This document shows, piece by piece, positions 35,468-44,328 of a stretch of 64,000 bases of DNA. The position numbers and the translations under genes were made by a program. The stretch is from Alphaproteobacteria bacterium. Its GTDB lineage: Bacteria; Pseudomonadota; Alphaproteobacteria; Rhodobacterales; Rhodobacteraceae. Each line of letters starts with the position of its first letter. The first letter of the stretch is position 1. The DNA lies in assembly GCA_030429495.1 (NCBI GenBank), contig JAUIFH010000005.1:62001-126000 (forward strand). The letters are read 5' to 3'. The notes beneath the pieces are model-generated. The model ran no database searches and was not told the origin of the DNA. It saw nothing but the letters and a program-made list of their open reading frames with translations.

Positions 35468-36538
35468 TCACGCGGCCCTTGCGCGGTGGCGCGCATGCGC
35501 GCCGATCCACGCCTCGGCGAAGCGGTCGACTTCCTCCACCGTCGTCGCGGGACCGATCGAAACCCTGATCGCGGACGAGGATGCAACTTCATCGAAGCCC
35601 ATCGCCGTCAGAACCCGGCTTGCCTTCACCTTGCCCGAGGAACAAGCCGACCCGGCCGAGACCGCGAACCCGGCAAGGTCCATCTGCATCACCTGTGTCT
35701 CGCCCTTCCATCCGCGCGTGAGGATGCAGGACGTGTTGGGCAGGCGCGGGCCGGACTGGCCGACAAACACGGTATCCCCTGACGCCGCCGCAATACGCGC
35801 CTCAAGCCGGTCGCGCAACTCCGCCACGCCGCCCCAGATGTCGGCCTCCTGCCCGGCAAGCGCCGCCCGCGCCGCCGCGCCGAAGCCCGCGATCCCGGCC
35901 ACATTCTCGGTCCCAGAGCGCCGTCCCATCTCCTGACCGCCGCCCGGGCGGAGCGCCGCGATATCGACGCCTTCGCGCACGATCAATGCGCCCACCCCTT
36001 TCGGGCCGCCGATCTTGTGTGCCGAGACGATCGCAAAATCCGCACCCGACCAGGAAAAGGCGAAGGGAATGCGCCCGGCCGCCTGAACGATGTCCACCAG
36101 CATCCGGTCCGCCCTTAGCGCACCGAAGACAAAACCGCGCGCGCCCCGCTCGGGAAGGTCGGAGATCACCCCGGTTTCGCTGTTGGCGAGACCCAGCGCC
36201 AGAACATGGCCTGAGGCGGCCCCTCCGCCGGCCCGACCATTCGCCACGAGACAGTCATGGGCAGTGTCCTGCACGAGGACATCCGCATCCGCCGGCAGGC
36301 CTGCCAACACCCCGGCCGCCTCCGTCGCGCCGGAGGTGAAGACGACCTCTTTGGCCCGGCAGCCGACAAGTGCCGCCACATCCTCGCGCGCGCGCTCGAT
36401 CAGGGACTTCGCCGCCCGCCCCTCGGCATGAACCGAGGACGGGTTGCCCACCATGTCAAGCGCGGCGACGAAAGCCGCGCGCGCCTCCGGTCGCAAAGGC
36501 GCCGTCGCGTTCCAGTCGAGGTAGACCCGCCCCGTCAC
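35468..36538 (-). CDS. Cysteine desulfurase, NifS/IscS class
   Basis: A 356-residue PLP enzyme of the group I desulfurases, unlike SufS at the operon's other end. Start motif [19 protein letters not shown] lysine in [14 protein letters not shown], substrate Arg region [11 protein letters not shown], and catalytic Cys in [14 protein letters not shown] on the long flexible loop. The start is GTG 36538, with GAAGAAGG as ribosome binding site supplied by a dispersed 24-base repeat. It lies between iscR and sufB. It is shorter than E. coli IscS (404) and probably feeds the Suf scaffold. Confidence 0.92.
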   Translation of the reverse strand: MTGRVYLDWNATAPLRPEARAAFVAALDMVGNPSSVHAEGRAAKSLIERAREDVAALVGCRAKEVVFTSGATEAAGVLAGLPADADVLVQDTAHDCLVANGRAGGGAASGHVLALGLANSETGVISDLPERGARGFVFGALRADRMLVDIVQAAGRIPFAFSWSGADFAIVSAHKIGGPKGVGALIVREGVDIAALRPGGGQEMGRRSGTENVAGIAGFGAAARAALAGQEADIWGGVAELRDRLEARIAAASGDTVFVGQSGPRLPNTSCILTRGWKGETQVMQMDLAGFAVSAGSACSSGKVKASRVLTAMGFDEVASSSAIRVSIGPATTVEEVDRFAEAWIGAHARHRARAA

Positions 36539-36545
36539 GACCGCA

Positions 36546-36569
36546 CCTTCTTCTGTTCGAAAATACTCC
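36546..36569 (-). repeat. Dispersed 24-base intergenic repeat, copy 2
   Basis: On the minus strand: GGAGTATTTTCGAACAGAAG plus AAGG, matching the copy at 61090 at 23 of 24 bases. Its end forms the ribosome binding site of the NifS-type desulfurase gene. Confidence 0.7.
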
Positions 36570-36656
36570 CGGCGGAGCCGGCCCGAGCCGGAGCCGCAAG
36601 GCGGAGGCGAGACAAGTGGCGCGGCGCGGAACGCGCCTCAATCTGACAAGACCCGG

Positions 36657-37115
36657 TCATTCGTCGACCACCTCGAAAAGCGCCGGCACCGCCGGGCACG
36701 GGGTCAACTCGTTGTGGATCACATCCGAGAGCCGGGTCTGGTGCAGGAAGACGTAGACATGCGCCGAAAGGCCTTCCCACAGACGATTGGTCATCGACTG
36801 CGCCCGGCTGCCCGAAACGCCGCCGGAAGCGCCCGCCCCGGTATGAAGCGCGCTCACCGTCTCGTCCACCGCCTCCAGCACCTCGCTGACGCGGATCGCG
36901 GCGGGATCGCGGGCAAGCTTGTAGCCGCCGCCCGGCCCGCGCACCGATTCGACCAGACCGGCCCGGCGCAGCTTGACGAAGAGCTGCTCCAGATAGGGCA
37001 GCGAGATATCCTGACGCCGGGAAATCTCGGCCAGCGAGGTCAGCTGGTCGTCGCGCGCCGTCGCGAGGTCGGCCAAAGCCACCATCGCATATCGCCCCTT
37101 GGTCGAGAGTTTCAT
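36657..37115 (-). CDS. iscR: Rrf2-family regulator IscR
   Basis: A 152-residue winged-helix regulator controlling Fe-S genes. The DNA-binding part STKGRYAMVALADLA and SLPYLEQLFVKLRRAGLVES-RGPGGGY is classical IscR. The three-Cys cluster site is missing: the usual CxxxxxCxxxxxC segment reads HTGAGASGGVSGSRAQ, and the only cysteine is Cys140 in ELTPCPAV. This one-cysteine form is what I recall for Rhodobacter IscR, which still binds an Fe-S cluster. It heads the suf operon and so likely represses it. Confidence 0.93.
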   Translation of the reverse strand: MKLSTKGRYAMVALADLATARDDQLTSLAEISRRQDISLPYLEQLFVKLRRAGLVESVRGPGGGYKLARDPAAIRVSEVLEAVDETVSALHTGAGASGGVSGSRAQSMTNRLWEGLSAHVYVFLHQTRLSDVIHNELTPCPAVPALFEVVDE

Positions 37116-37199
37116 TCCCGCAAGCCCCGCAAAGACATTGACGCCGGAGGCAAGGCCGCTTAACTCCTTCGCACCCGGTCACCGGCACCCGCCGGTATT

Positions 37200-37212
37200 T
37201 AGAACAGTTCTA
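37200..37212. promoter_or_regulatory. Palindromic site upstream of iscR
   Basis: TAGAACAGTTCTA is a perfect inverted repeat around one central base, placed 84 bp upstream of the iscR start and 77 bp upstream of the divergent hydrolase. It is a candidate binding site for IscR or another iron-responsive regulator. I cannot assign the protein from sequence alone. Confidence 0.5.
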
Positions 37213-37289
37213 GGGTGCCTGAGCAAAATCGTCAAGAATGGCTTGGCCAGATTTGACGCCACCGGGCCCCCGCAGAGAGAAGACAGGCG

Positions 37290-37949
37290 ATGCCCGAAGT
37301 CATTTTCGCCGGCCCCGAAGGCCGCCTCGAAGGCCGCTACCACCCCCAGAAACAGCCCGACGCGCCAATCGCGATCGTCCTGCATCCGCATCCGCAGTTC
37401 GGCGGCACGATGAACAACCGCGTCGTGCACCGGCTGCACTATGCGTTCCATGAGCTCGGATTCACCGTCCTGCGCTTCAACTTCCGCGGCGTCGGCCGGT
37501 CCCAGGGCGAATACGACCAGGGCATCGGCGAGTTGTCCGACGCGGCTTCCGCGCTCGACTACCTGCAGGCGATGAACCCCAATTCCAAGCATTGCTGGGT
37601 TGCAGGCTTTTCCTTCGGGGCGTGGATCGGCATGCAGCTTCTGATGCGCCGGCCCGAGATCACCGGCTTCATCTCGGTGGCTCCGCCCGCGAACATGTAT
37701 GATTTTTCCTTCCTCGCGCCCTGCCCGTCCTCGGGTCTCATCATCAACGGCACCGCCGACCGCGTGGCGCCGCCCAAAGATACCGCCACGCTGGTGGGCA
37801 AGCTTCGCGAGCAGAAGGGCATCACCATCACGCACGAACAGGTCGAGGGTGCCGGCCATTTCTTCGAGAACGACGAAGAACACATGAACCCGATGATCCG
37901 CACGGTGCAGGACTATGTCGTCCGCCGCCTTGGCGAAGGGACGCGCTGA
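37290..37949 (+). CDS. Alpha/beta hydrolase
   Basis: A 219-residue serine hydrolase of the small alpha/beta fold kind. The nucleophile is in AGFSFGAWIG (GxSxG), with His in GAGHFFE and Asp in INGTADRVAPP. The start MPEVIFAGPEGRLEGRYHP is typical of the family found next to iscR in Rhodobacterales and some gammaproteobacteria. Substrate unknown. It begins a short plus-strand run with three small genes. Confidence 0.9.
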   Translation: MPEVIFAGPEGRLEGRYHPQKQPDAPIAIVLHPHPQFGGTMNNRVVHRLHYAFHELGFTVLRFNFRGVGRSQGEYDQGIGELSDAASALDYLQAMNPNSKHCWVAGFSFGAWIGMQLLMRRPEITGFISVAPPANMYDFSFLAPCPSSGLIINGTADRVAPPKDTATLVGKLREQKGITITHEQVEGAGHFFENDEEHMNPMIRTVQDYVVRRLGEGTR

Positions 37950-37952
37950 GTC

Positions 37953-38186
37953 ATGAAGACGACGGAGGAACTTGGCATCGCCCTGGCCGAGGACGTCCTG
38001 AAGGCCGTCGCGGAAACCGGTGACGAGGCACTCGTCGTCGAGATCAACAAGATCGTCGAGGCCTCCTCCTCCGCTTTGCAGGAAGCCTACATGGCCGCGA
38101 TCCGCGCGCAGCGCGCCGAGGCCAAGGCGCGGGACTTCCTGAACGCCAGGCTGAAACGGTTGCAAACCCAGAAAACGATGCCGTGA
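37953..38186 (+). CDS. Small helical protein of unknown function
   Basis: A 77-residue soluble protein, almost entirely helical (KTTEELGIALAEDVLKAVAE; ASSSALQEAYMAAIRAQRAE). No family recognised. It starts three bases after the hydrolase stop and its own stop overlaps the next gene as GTGA, so expression is coupled. Confidence 0.65.
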   Translation: MKTTEELGIALAEDVLKAVAETGDEALVVEINKIVEASSSALQEAYMAAIRAQRAEAKARDFLNARLKRLQTQKTMP

Positions 38187-38590
38187 TTCAGCGTGCCGCC
38201 CCATCGGAGGCCGGTAGCATCAAGGCTCTGCGCGCCGTTCTCCTGATCTGTATGGCTGTTTCGCCCCTGCTCGTGAACGAGGTGTTGGTCTGGGTCCGCA
38301 CCGGTGTCATGCAACGTGCGGCCGATCTGCGGGGCGGTGTCGGCACTGGCCTAGGCGTTCTGACTTGGTGCGGCGCAATGACGGCAATCGCGGCAACCTC
38401 TGCAGTGCTGGCATGGCGCGGGCATGCGGGCCTTGGCCTCGGCATCCTGATCCTCTTGTCCCTCTTCAGCCATTTCTCGCTCTGGCCCGAAAACCACCCG
38501 AACCTGGGATGGGTCCATCTCGTCGCGACCGTCGGTGCCGCGGGGGCGCTTCTCATCGGGTTTCGCGTATCGGAGCGGCTTGAAAGATGA
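38183..38590 (+). CDS. Small membrane protein of unknown function
   Basis: A 135-residue protein with four predicted membrane helices (LLICMAVSPLLVNEVLVWV, TWCGAMTAIAATSAVLAW, LGLGILILLSLFSHFSLW, LVATVGAAGALLIGF). It starts at GTG 38183 within the GTGA overlap with the preceding gene and ends in an ATGA overlap with the HD hydrolase. Function unknown. Confidence 0.65.
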   Translation: MIQRAAPSEAGSIKALRAVLLICMAVSPLLVNEVLVWVRTGVMQRAADLRGGVGTGLGVLTWCGAMTAIAATSAVLAWRGHAGLGLGILILLSLFSHFSLWPENHPNLGWVHLVATVGAAGALLIGFRVSERLER

Positions 38591-39177
38591 CCGAAAGGCT
38601 CGACGCGCAGTTCGCCTTTCTGACAGAGGCCGACCGGCTCAAGCAGGTGATCCGGGCGACACCTCTCTGCGACGGATCGAGGCGGGAAAACTCCGGCGAA
38701 CATTCCTGGCATCTCGCGCTCTACGCGCTCGTCCTCGCCGATCAGGCCGGACCGGACGTGAATATCGACCGTGTTGTCAGGATGCTGATCCTGCATGACC
38801 TGGTGGAGATCGACACCGGCGACGTGCCGATCCACTCCGCCGACGGACAGGCCCACGGCTCGGCCGCTGTGGCAGAGGCCGAGGCACGCGCGGCCGACCG
38901 CATCTTCGGTCTCCTCCCCGAGGATATCGGCGTCGGCCTCCGCGCGCTTTGGGAAGAGTTCGAGGCCGCCGAGACGCCGGATGCGGTTTTCGCCAAGGCC
39001 CTCGACCGGGTGCAGCCGGTCCTTCACAACCTCGCCTCCGGCGGCGGAAGCTGGAACGATTATGCGGTCAACGCAAGGCAACTCGAGGCCCGCGTCGGCA
39101 CAAAGGTCGCCCGCGGCGCGCCCGCGCTCTGGGCGCATCTGAAGGGCCGCCTTCGGGGCTATTTCCCCGATATCTGA
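38587..39177 (+). CDS. HD-domain hydrolase (YfbR-like)
   Basis: A 196-residue HD-domain phosphohydrolase. The metal ligands are visible: SGEHSWHLAL (His), LILHDLVEIDTGDVP (His-Asp), and a distal Asp in ALDRVQPVLHN. The family includes 5'-nucleotidases such as YfbR, so a role in nucleotide turnover is plausible. It overlaps the membrane protein gene by four bases and ends the run that begins at 37290. Confidence 0.87.
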   Translation: MTERLDAQFAFLTEADRLKQVIRATPLCDGSRRENSGEHSWHLALYALVLADQAGPDVNIDRVVRMLILHDLVEIDTGDVPIHSADGQAHGSAAVAEAEARAADRIFGLLPEDIGVGLRALWEEFEAAETPDAVFAKALDRVQPVLHNLASGGGSWNDYAVNARQLEARVGTKVARGAPALWAHLKGRLRGYFPDI

Positions 39178-39191
39178 CCCAGACGGCCCGT

Positions 39192-40385
39192 TCAGGCGAC
39201 CGCGATAGCGCCGTAGTCTTCGAGCGTGGCAACATCAATTGCGCCGATCCCGTCGGCAACCCGCGCCAGCGTCTTCGGCCGATAGGGCCGGTTTCCCCAG
39301 CCGGGCGGCATCTCGGCCACCCGCCAACGGGCGATCGCGGGATGCGCGACCTCCGCCACCCGGTCCGGTCCCCGCCGCGCCTTCGCGGTCAGGCCCATAA
39401 AGACGTCGCCAAGCGACGCTCCGCCGGTCTTGTTGTCGAGCGGACCGAGCAGATTGCGCTGTGTCTGCACCAGAGTCAGCGCGTCAGGCCGGTAGCGTAG
39501 CCCCGCCCGCGCGGCTCCGTCAGCGATCCACAGCAGCGCGAGGCTGGACAGATCCGCGATATCGCCGCCGCCGCCGACCGATCCGTGATTGCCCGCGAAC
39601 CATTCCTGCCGGTAGTCGCCGCCCGGATTGTCGCGCCGGAGGTCCGGCAGATTGGTCCAGAGCGTCGGCACGAAATGCCGCCGCCTCTCGTCGATCGCGA
39701 CCGCATGGCGCGCGGCCTTGACGAAAGAGGACAGTTCGGTGTCGTGAAACCGGTATTTCCGGTTCAGAAGCCGTGCCGGCAGGCCCCAATGCGACGGGAT
39801 GCCAAGCGCTCCGACCGTGTCCCAGACGCCAAGATAGGCAATCGTCAGCGGATGCCCCTCGGGCGCGCCCCGGGCGCGGCGGAAGGCAGGTTCGTTATCC
39901 GTCACCGTGACACCGGGCGAGATTCGCAGCCGGAACGCCATGCTCTCCTCGGTCGAGGGCTTTGTCTCGTCGTCACGATCGCGATAGCGCGTGAAGGCCT
40001 CGGCGACGACTTCCGGCGTCGGGTCCGACGCGATCCCGCAATTGCGGATCAGCCCGACCAGAGAGCGCGCGGTGTATGCCCCGCGCGAAAAGCCGAACAC
40101 ATGGATCTCGTCCCCCGGCTCGTAGGCGCGGCAAAGATGCCGGTAAGCGGCGGCGATGCGGGCATCGAGGCCCCAGCCCATCGCGCCGCCCGACAGCTTC
40201 TCGTTGATCCGTTCCAGCCATCCGCCACCTTCCGGCACGCCGACGCCATTGTAGTAGAAGACGACCTGTTTCTCTGCCCCCTCGGGTGCGGACGGGAGCA
40301 TCAGCGCCATCTGGCGGACATTGGTCGCATGGGGCTGGTCGGCGCTGTTCCAAGTGCCGTCGCACAGCACAGCGATGCGTTTCAT
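39192..40385 (-). CDS. DUF2235 alpha/beta hydrolase
   Basis: A 397-residue protein with the DUF2235 domain, related to Tle1-type phospholipases. The nucleophile elbow is HVFGFSRGAYTARSLVG (GxSxG); the N-terminus RIAVLCDGTWNSADQP and the segment IAYLGVWDTVGALG are hallmarks. The C-terminal piece YRPKTLARVADGIGAIDVAT could be a degenerate LysM. There are no type VI secretion genes nearby, so a secreted effector role is not supported. ATG 40385 (AAGGAG upstream) was chosen; a GTG one codon earlier is possible. Confidence 0.85.
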   Translation of the reverse strand: MKRIAVLCDGTWNSADQPHATNVRQMALMLPSAPEGAEKQVVFYYNGVGVPEGGGWLERINEKLSGGAMGWGLDARIAAAYRHLCRAYEPGDEIHVFGFSRGAYTARSLVGLIRNCGIASDPTPEVVAEAFTRYRDRDDETKPSTEESMAFRLRISPGVTVTDNEPAFRRARGAPEGHPLTIAYLGVWDTVGALGIPSHWGLPARLLNRKYRFHDTELSSFVKAARHAVAIDERRRHFVPTLWTNLPDLRRDNPGGDYRQEWFAGNHGSVGGGGDIADLSSLALLWIADGAARAGLRYRPDALTLVQTQRNLLGPLDNKTGGASLGDVFMGLTAKARRGPDRVAEVAHPAIARWRVAEMPPGWGNRPYRPKTLARVADGIGAIDVATLEDYGAIAVA

Positions 40386-40544
40386 CACGCGTTCTCCTTG
40401 AAATAACCTGCTTCAAATGCCGCAAGTATCGCCGAATCCCCCGCCTTGGACAACTGCGGAGACGGCCCGGCCGCGCCGGTGCGCTTTCTTGCCAATGCGG
40501 TTTCAGGTAAGAGGCGACCGCATCTGCCAGAAAGGCCCCACGCA

Positions 40545-41282
40545 GTGAAACAATCCCGGACCCCGCCCCGGCCCCAGGCAGACCGAATGCCGGTCAACCG
40601 GCTTCAGGAATACCTCAAGCAGATCGTCTATGGCGGCAATGACGGGATCGTCACGACCTTCGCCGTCGTCGCGGGCTTCACCGGCGCGCGCGCCGACGGC
40701 GTGGTCGGCCTTGGTGCGATCGCGGTTCTCATCTTCGGCCTTGCCAACCTCTTCGCAGATGCCGTGTCGATGGGGCTGGGAGAGTTCCTGTCAGACCGCT
40801 CCCAGCGGGATGTCTGGCACGCGCGCCATGCCGCGATTCGCAGTGCCATCGCGGCCGACCCGGCGCCTCAGATGCACCGTCTTGCCGCCGAACTTCGGAC
40901 CCGGGGCCTGTCCGCTGCGGATGCGGACAGGGCCGCCGCCCTTCTGCTTCGAAGCCCCGATCTCGGTGCGGAACTGATCCTCAGCCAGTCCGACGGGCTC
41001 GTCAGCCCGTCGGAGCATCACGCAGCCCCCCGTGCGCTCGTGACCTTCCTCGCCTTCGTTGCCTTCGGCCTGATCCCGATCCTCCCTTATATCCTGCTCG
41101 ACGCCTCCGCCCTTACGTTCGGGCTTTCGGTCGGCGCGACGCTTGCGGCGCTCGTCCTCCTTGGGCTGGTCCGCTGGCGGGCGAGCGGTGACAACCCCGC
41201 CCGCGCGCTTGTCGAGACAGTCGGTGTCGGGACGATCTGCGCGTTGGTCGCCTTCGCAGCTGGCGCACTGGTCGGCGGATAG
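40545..41282 (+). CDS. VIT1/CCC1-family transporter
   Basis: A 245-residue membrane protein of the VIT family, which in eukaryotes moves iron or manganese into vacuoles. The family block [26 protein letters not shown] is followed by [22 protein letters not shown], with membrane helices at both ends and a cytoplasmic helical region (ERxxxH-like loop) between. Bacterial members likely export Fe or Mn. Start is GTG 40545, with AAAGG upstream; ATG 40587 is the alternative. It is divergent from the DUF2235 gene. Confidence 0.85.
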   Translation: MKQSRTPPRPQADRMPVNRLQEYLKQIVYGGNDGIVTTFAVVAGFTGARADGVVGLGAIAVLIFGLANLFADAVSMGLGEFLSDRSQRDVWHARHAAIRSAIAADPAPQMHRLAAELRTRGLSAADADRAAALLLRSPDLGAELILSQSDGLVSPSEHHAAPRALVTFLAFVAFGLIPILPYILLDASALTFGLSVGATLAALVLLGLVRWRASGDNPARALVETVGVGTICALVAFAAGALVGG

Positions 41283-41373
41283 CAAATTTTGGTATACCAC
41301 CGCATACCATCTTTCCCTACGCTTCCATTTCGGCTATGTCACCGCCAACGAGTCACCCGGAACGGAGAGACAG

Positions 41374-42582
41374 ATGTCGAAGATCAAGGTAGCCAACCCC
41401 GTCGTCGAGCTTGATGGCGACGAGATGACCCGGATCATCTGGGACTTCATCAAGAAGAAACTGATCCTGCCCTACCTCGACATCGACCTGAAATACTACG
41501 ATCTCGGCATCGAGGAGCGTGACCGCACCGACGACCAGATCACCATCGACGCTGCCAACGCGATCAAGCAGTACGGCGTCGGCGTCAAATGCGCGACGAT
41601 CACGCCCGACGAACAGCGGGTCGAGGAGTTCGGCCTCAAGCAGATGTGGCGGTCGCCCAACGGAACGATCCGCAACATCCTCGGCGGGGTGATCTTCCGC
41701 GAGCCGATCATCTGCAAGAACGTGCCGCGCCTGGTGCCGGGCTGGACCCAGCCCATCGTCGTCGGCCGCCACGCCTTCGGCGACCAGTATCGCGCCACCG
41801 ACTTCCGCTTCCCCGGCAAGGGCAAGCTGTCGATCAAGTTCGTTGGTGACGACGGCCAGGTGATCGAGAAGGAGGTCTTCGAGGCGCCGGGTTCGGGCGT
41901 CACGATGGCGATGTACAACCTCGACCAGTCTATCATCGACTTCGCCCGCGCCTCGATGAACTACGGTCTCGTGAAGGGCTGGCCGGTCTATCTCTCGACC
42001 AAGAACACCATCCTCAAGGCCTATGACGGGCGCTTCAAGGACCTCTTCCAGCAGGTCTTCGACGAGGAGTTCGCCGACAAGTTCAAGGCCGCCGGCATCA
42101 CCTACGAACACCGCCTGATCGACGACATGGTCGCCTCGGCGCTCAAGTGGTCCGGCGGCTATGTCTGGGCATGCAAGAACTACGACGGTGACGTGCAGTC
42201 CGACACCGTCGCGCAGGGCTTCGGCTCGCTCGGTCTCATGACCTCGGTCCTGATGACGCCGGATGGCAAGACCGTCGAGGCCGAGGCGGCGCACGGCACC
42301 GTGACCCGCCACTACCGCCAGCACCAGGCCGGCAAGGAAACCTCCACGAACTCGATCGCCTCGATCTACGCCTGGACCGGCGGCCTCAAGCACCGCGCGA
42401 AGCTCGACAGCAACGCCCAGCTCGCAACGTTCGCCGAGACGCTGGAGAATGTGACCGTCCAGTGCGTCGAGGATGGCTTCATGACCAAGGACCTCGCCCT
42501 TCTTGTCGGTCCGGACCAGAAATGGCTGACCACGATGGGCTATCTCGAAAAGGTCGACGAGTATCTCAACAAGGCGATGTAA
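41374..42582 (+). CDS. icd: Isocitrate dehydrogenase (NADP), eukaryote-like type
   Basis: A 402-residue TCA-cycle enzyme. It is the homodimeric form resembling mitochondrial IDH2 rather than E. coli Icd: [48 protein letters not shown]-like [16 protein letters not shown], and [20 protein letters not shown]-like [17 protein letters not shown] for NADP. ATG 41374 follows ACGGAGAG. It stands alone with its own terminator. Confidence 0.97.
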   Translation: MSKIKVANPVVELDGDEMTRIIWDFIKKKLILPYLDIDLKYYDLGIEERDRTDDQITIDAANAIKQYGVGVKCATITPDEQRVEEFGLKQMWRSPNGTIRNILGGVIFREPIICKNVPRLVPGWTQPIVVGRHAFGDQYRATDFRFPGKGKLSIKFVGDDGQVIEKEVFEAPGSGVTMAMYNLDQSIIDFARASMNYGLVKGWPVYLSTKNTILKAYDGRFKDLFQQVFDEEFADKFKAAGITYEHRLIDDMVASALKWSGGYVWACKNYDGDVQSDTVAQGFGSLGLMTSVLMTPDGKTVEAEAAHGTVTRHYRQHQAGKETSTNSIASIYAWTGGLKHRAKLDSNAQLATFAETLENVTVQCVEDGFMTKDLALLVGPDQKWLTTMGYLEKVDEYLNKAM

Positions 42583-42600
42583 GCACCGCCGCATCGAACG

Positions 42601-42630
42601 AAGGGCCGGAGCAATCCGGCCCTTTTCCTT
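42601..42630 (+). terminator. Terminator of icd
   Basis: AAGGGCCGGA and TCCGGCCCTT (42601-42610, 42615-42624) form a 10-bp stem with GCAA loop, then TTCCTTTCC. It is 18 bases after the icd stop. Confidence 0.8.
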
Positions 42631-42764
42631 TCCGCCCACTGCATGACGCCTGTGGCCCCGGAGCAACCCGGCTGCGGCCTCTGTGAGGGCACAGGGCGTC
42701 CCCCGTCTGCGCGGAATTGCACCCGCCCCGCCGGCGGTCTAGAGGAGGGGAAAGGAAACCCGCG

Positions 42765-43103
42765 ATGCCAATGCACTACATCCTCCTGTTCTTCGCCGTC
42801 GTCGCCGAGACCATCGCGACGACCGCCCTGCAGGCCAGCCATCAGTTCACCCGACTCGGCCCGTCCGTGCTCGTCGTGATCGGTTATGCGATCTCGTTCC
42901 TGCTGCTCAGCTTCACGCTCCGCTACATGCCGGTTGGCGTCGTCTATGCGATCTGGTCCGGCCTCGGCATCGTCCTGATCGCCCTGATCGGCTTTCTGGT
43001 CTTTGGCCAGCGCCTCGACGCTCCGGCAATGATCGGGCTGGCGCTGATCGTCGCAGGGATCGTCGTGATCCAGGTGTTTTCCAGCACCGCGACGCATGGC
43101 TAG
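42765..43103 (+). CDS. SMR-family small multidrug / cation efflux protein
   Basis: A 112-residue four-helix transporter of the SMR family. The essential membrane glutamate is Glu15 in FFAVVAETIATTAL, and the family pattern YMPVGVVYAIWSGLGIVLI and FLVFGQRLDAPAMIGLALIVAGIVVI is complete. EmrE-type drug export and Gdx-type guanidinium export cannot be separated here. AAAGG lies nine bases upstream; no guanidine riboswitch is seen in the leader. Confidence 0.9.
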   Translation: MPMHYILLFFAVVAETIATTALQASHQFTRLGPSVLVVIGYAISFLLLSFTLRYMPVGVVYAIWSGLGIVLIALIGFLVFGQRLDAPAMIGLALIVAGIVVIQVFSSTATHG

Positions 43104-43112
43104 CCTGCGCGC

Positions 43113-44243
43113 ATGACTGGGGCCGATATCCGACCGCGCCGGGACGGCTGGCTTCTCGTCGCCGCCGCTCTCGTCGCCGCTGGCCTTTTCCGGCAGATCT
43201 TCATCCTCACGGCCGCACATTCGGTCGGCGGCAATGCGTGGATGCAGGGTGACTGGCTGATCAACCTCGCCGGCGGCCCAGTCCGGCGCGGCCTGTTCGG
43301 CACTGCGATCCTTGGCCTTGCCGATGCGACCGGCCTGTCCGCGCTCGACCTCGTCGTCGCGATTCAGGTCGGCCTCTCGGTCCTCCTCTTCGGTGGGGTC
43401 ATCCTGCTGCTCCTGAAACAGCCCGGCCCCGACATGGTGCTGGCCGTCCTCAGCCCTGGCATCTTCTTCATCGCGTGGGTGATCGACCCGGCCTCCACCG
43501 GCCGAAAGGAGCTTTTCGGCCTTCTCTCACTGCTCATGATCGCCTTCCCCGGCGGCGGGGCGTGGCGGATCGGGATATCGGCTGCACTCATCGTCATCGG
43601 CGCGATCGGGCATGAGATCAATGTCCTCATCATGCCGGCATGGATCGCGGCCCTTTTCCTGTTCCCCCGCCCGGAAATCGACCGATGGCGGGGCATGATC
43701 ATCGCCGCCACAGGCCTTCCGGTCGCGCTCAGCGCGCTCTATGCCGCCCTCAATCCGCAGCCTGAATCAAACCTGTCCATCTGCCTTGCGCTGACCGAAC
43801 GCGGCCTCAGCCGAAGCAATCTGTGCGGCGGCGCGATCGAGTGGCTGGCGCTGCCCGACAACGGACCGGCCAGCGTTGCGACCGCATTGTCGGAAAGCGC
43901 GACGGCGGCGCTCGTGCCGCTCGCTTGGCTGCTCTTCGTTGTGCCCGTCGCCCGGCTGTTCCTGAGCATTCCGCTGCGCCGCCCCGTTCTTCTCTCGTTG
44001 CTGGCCGGCGTGCTTCCGGTCCTGCTCCTCTATCCGATCGCCCTCGACTGGGGCCGCTGGATCGCGATCCAGACCACCATCGCCGCGATCTTCGCTCTCG
44101 GACTCGGCGCGCGGGGCTATTTCGGCGCGGCCCGGCGGTTTCCCACTCTGGAACTGCTGATCTGGCTGGCATGTGCGCTCGCATGGGGGCCGCGCCACCT
44201 TCCCGGCGTGACGGTCGAGGGGTTTTTGTCGCTGTTCCTGTGA
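43113..44243 (+). CDS. Polytopic membrane protein of unknown function
   Basis: A 376-residue protein with about nine to ten membrane helices. Between helices are [24 protein letters not shown] and a HEINVLIMP segment; the loop after '[18 protein letters not shown]' carries cysteines (SICL, SNLCGG) that may form a periplasmic disulfide. The look is like EpsG/oligosaccharide-polymerase-type proteins, but no firm family is seen. It follows the SMR gene by 9 bp. Confidence 0.75.
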   Translation: MTGADIRPRRDGWLLVAAALVAAGLFRQIFILTAAHSVGGNAWMQGDWLINLAGGPVRRGLFGTAILGLADATGLSALDLVVAIQVGLSVLLFGGVILLLLKQPGPDMVLAVLSPGIFFIAWVIDPASTGRKELFGLLSLLMIAFPGGGAWRIGISAALIVIGAIGHEINVLIMPAWIAALFLFPRPEIDRWRGMIIAATGLPVALSALYAALNPQPESNLSICLALTERGLSRSNLCGGAIEWLALPDNGPASVATALSESATAALVPLAWLLFVVPVARLFLSIPLRRPVLLSLLAGVLPVLLLYPIALDWGRWIAIQTTIAAIFALGLGARGYFGAARRFPTLELLIWLACALAWGPRHLPGVTVEGFLSLFL

Positions 44244-44328
44244 CACTCCCCGAAACGGCGGAAGGTTCTTCTGGCCATCCGGGCTGAATTCCTCTATCGG
44301 GGCGCCAACTTCAGGAAATGGCGGACCC

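Noticed and set aside
41353-42666. 437-codon frame antisense to icd
   Set aside because: Shadow of a strongly conserved enzyme.
42631-42764. Guanidine riboswitch before the SMR gene
   Set aside because: None of the conserved ykkC or mini-ykkC/ykkC-III core sequences is visible in the leader.
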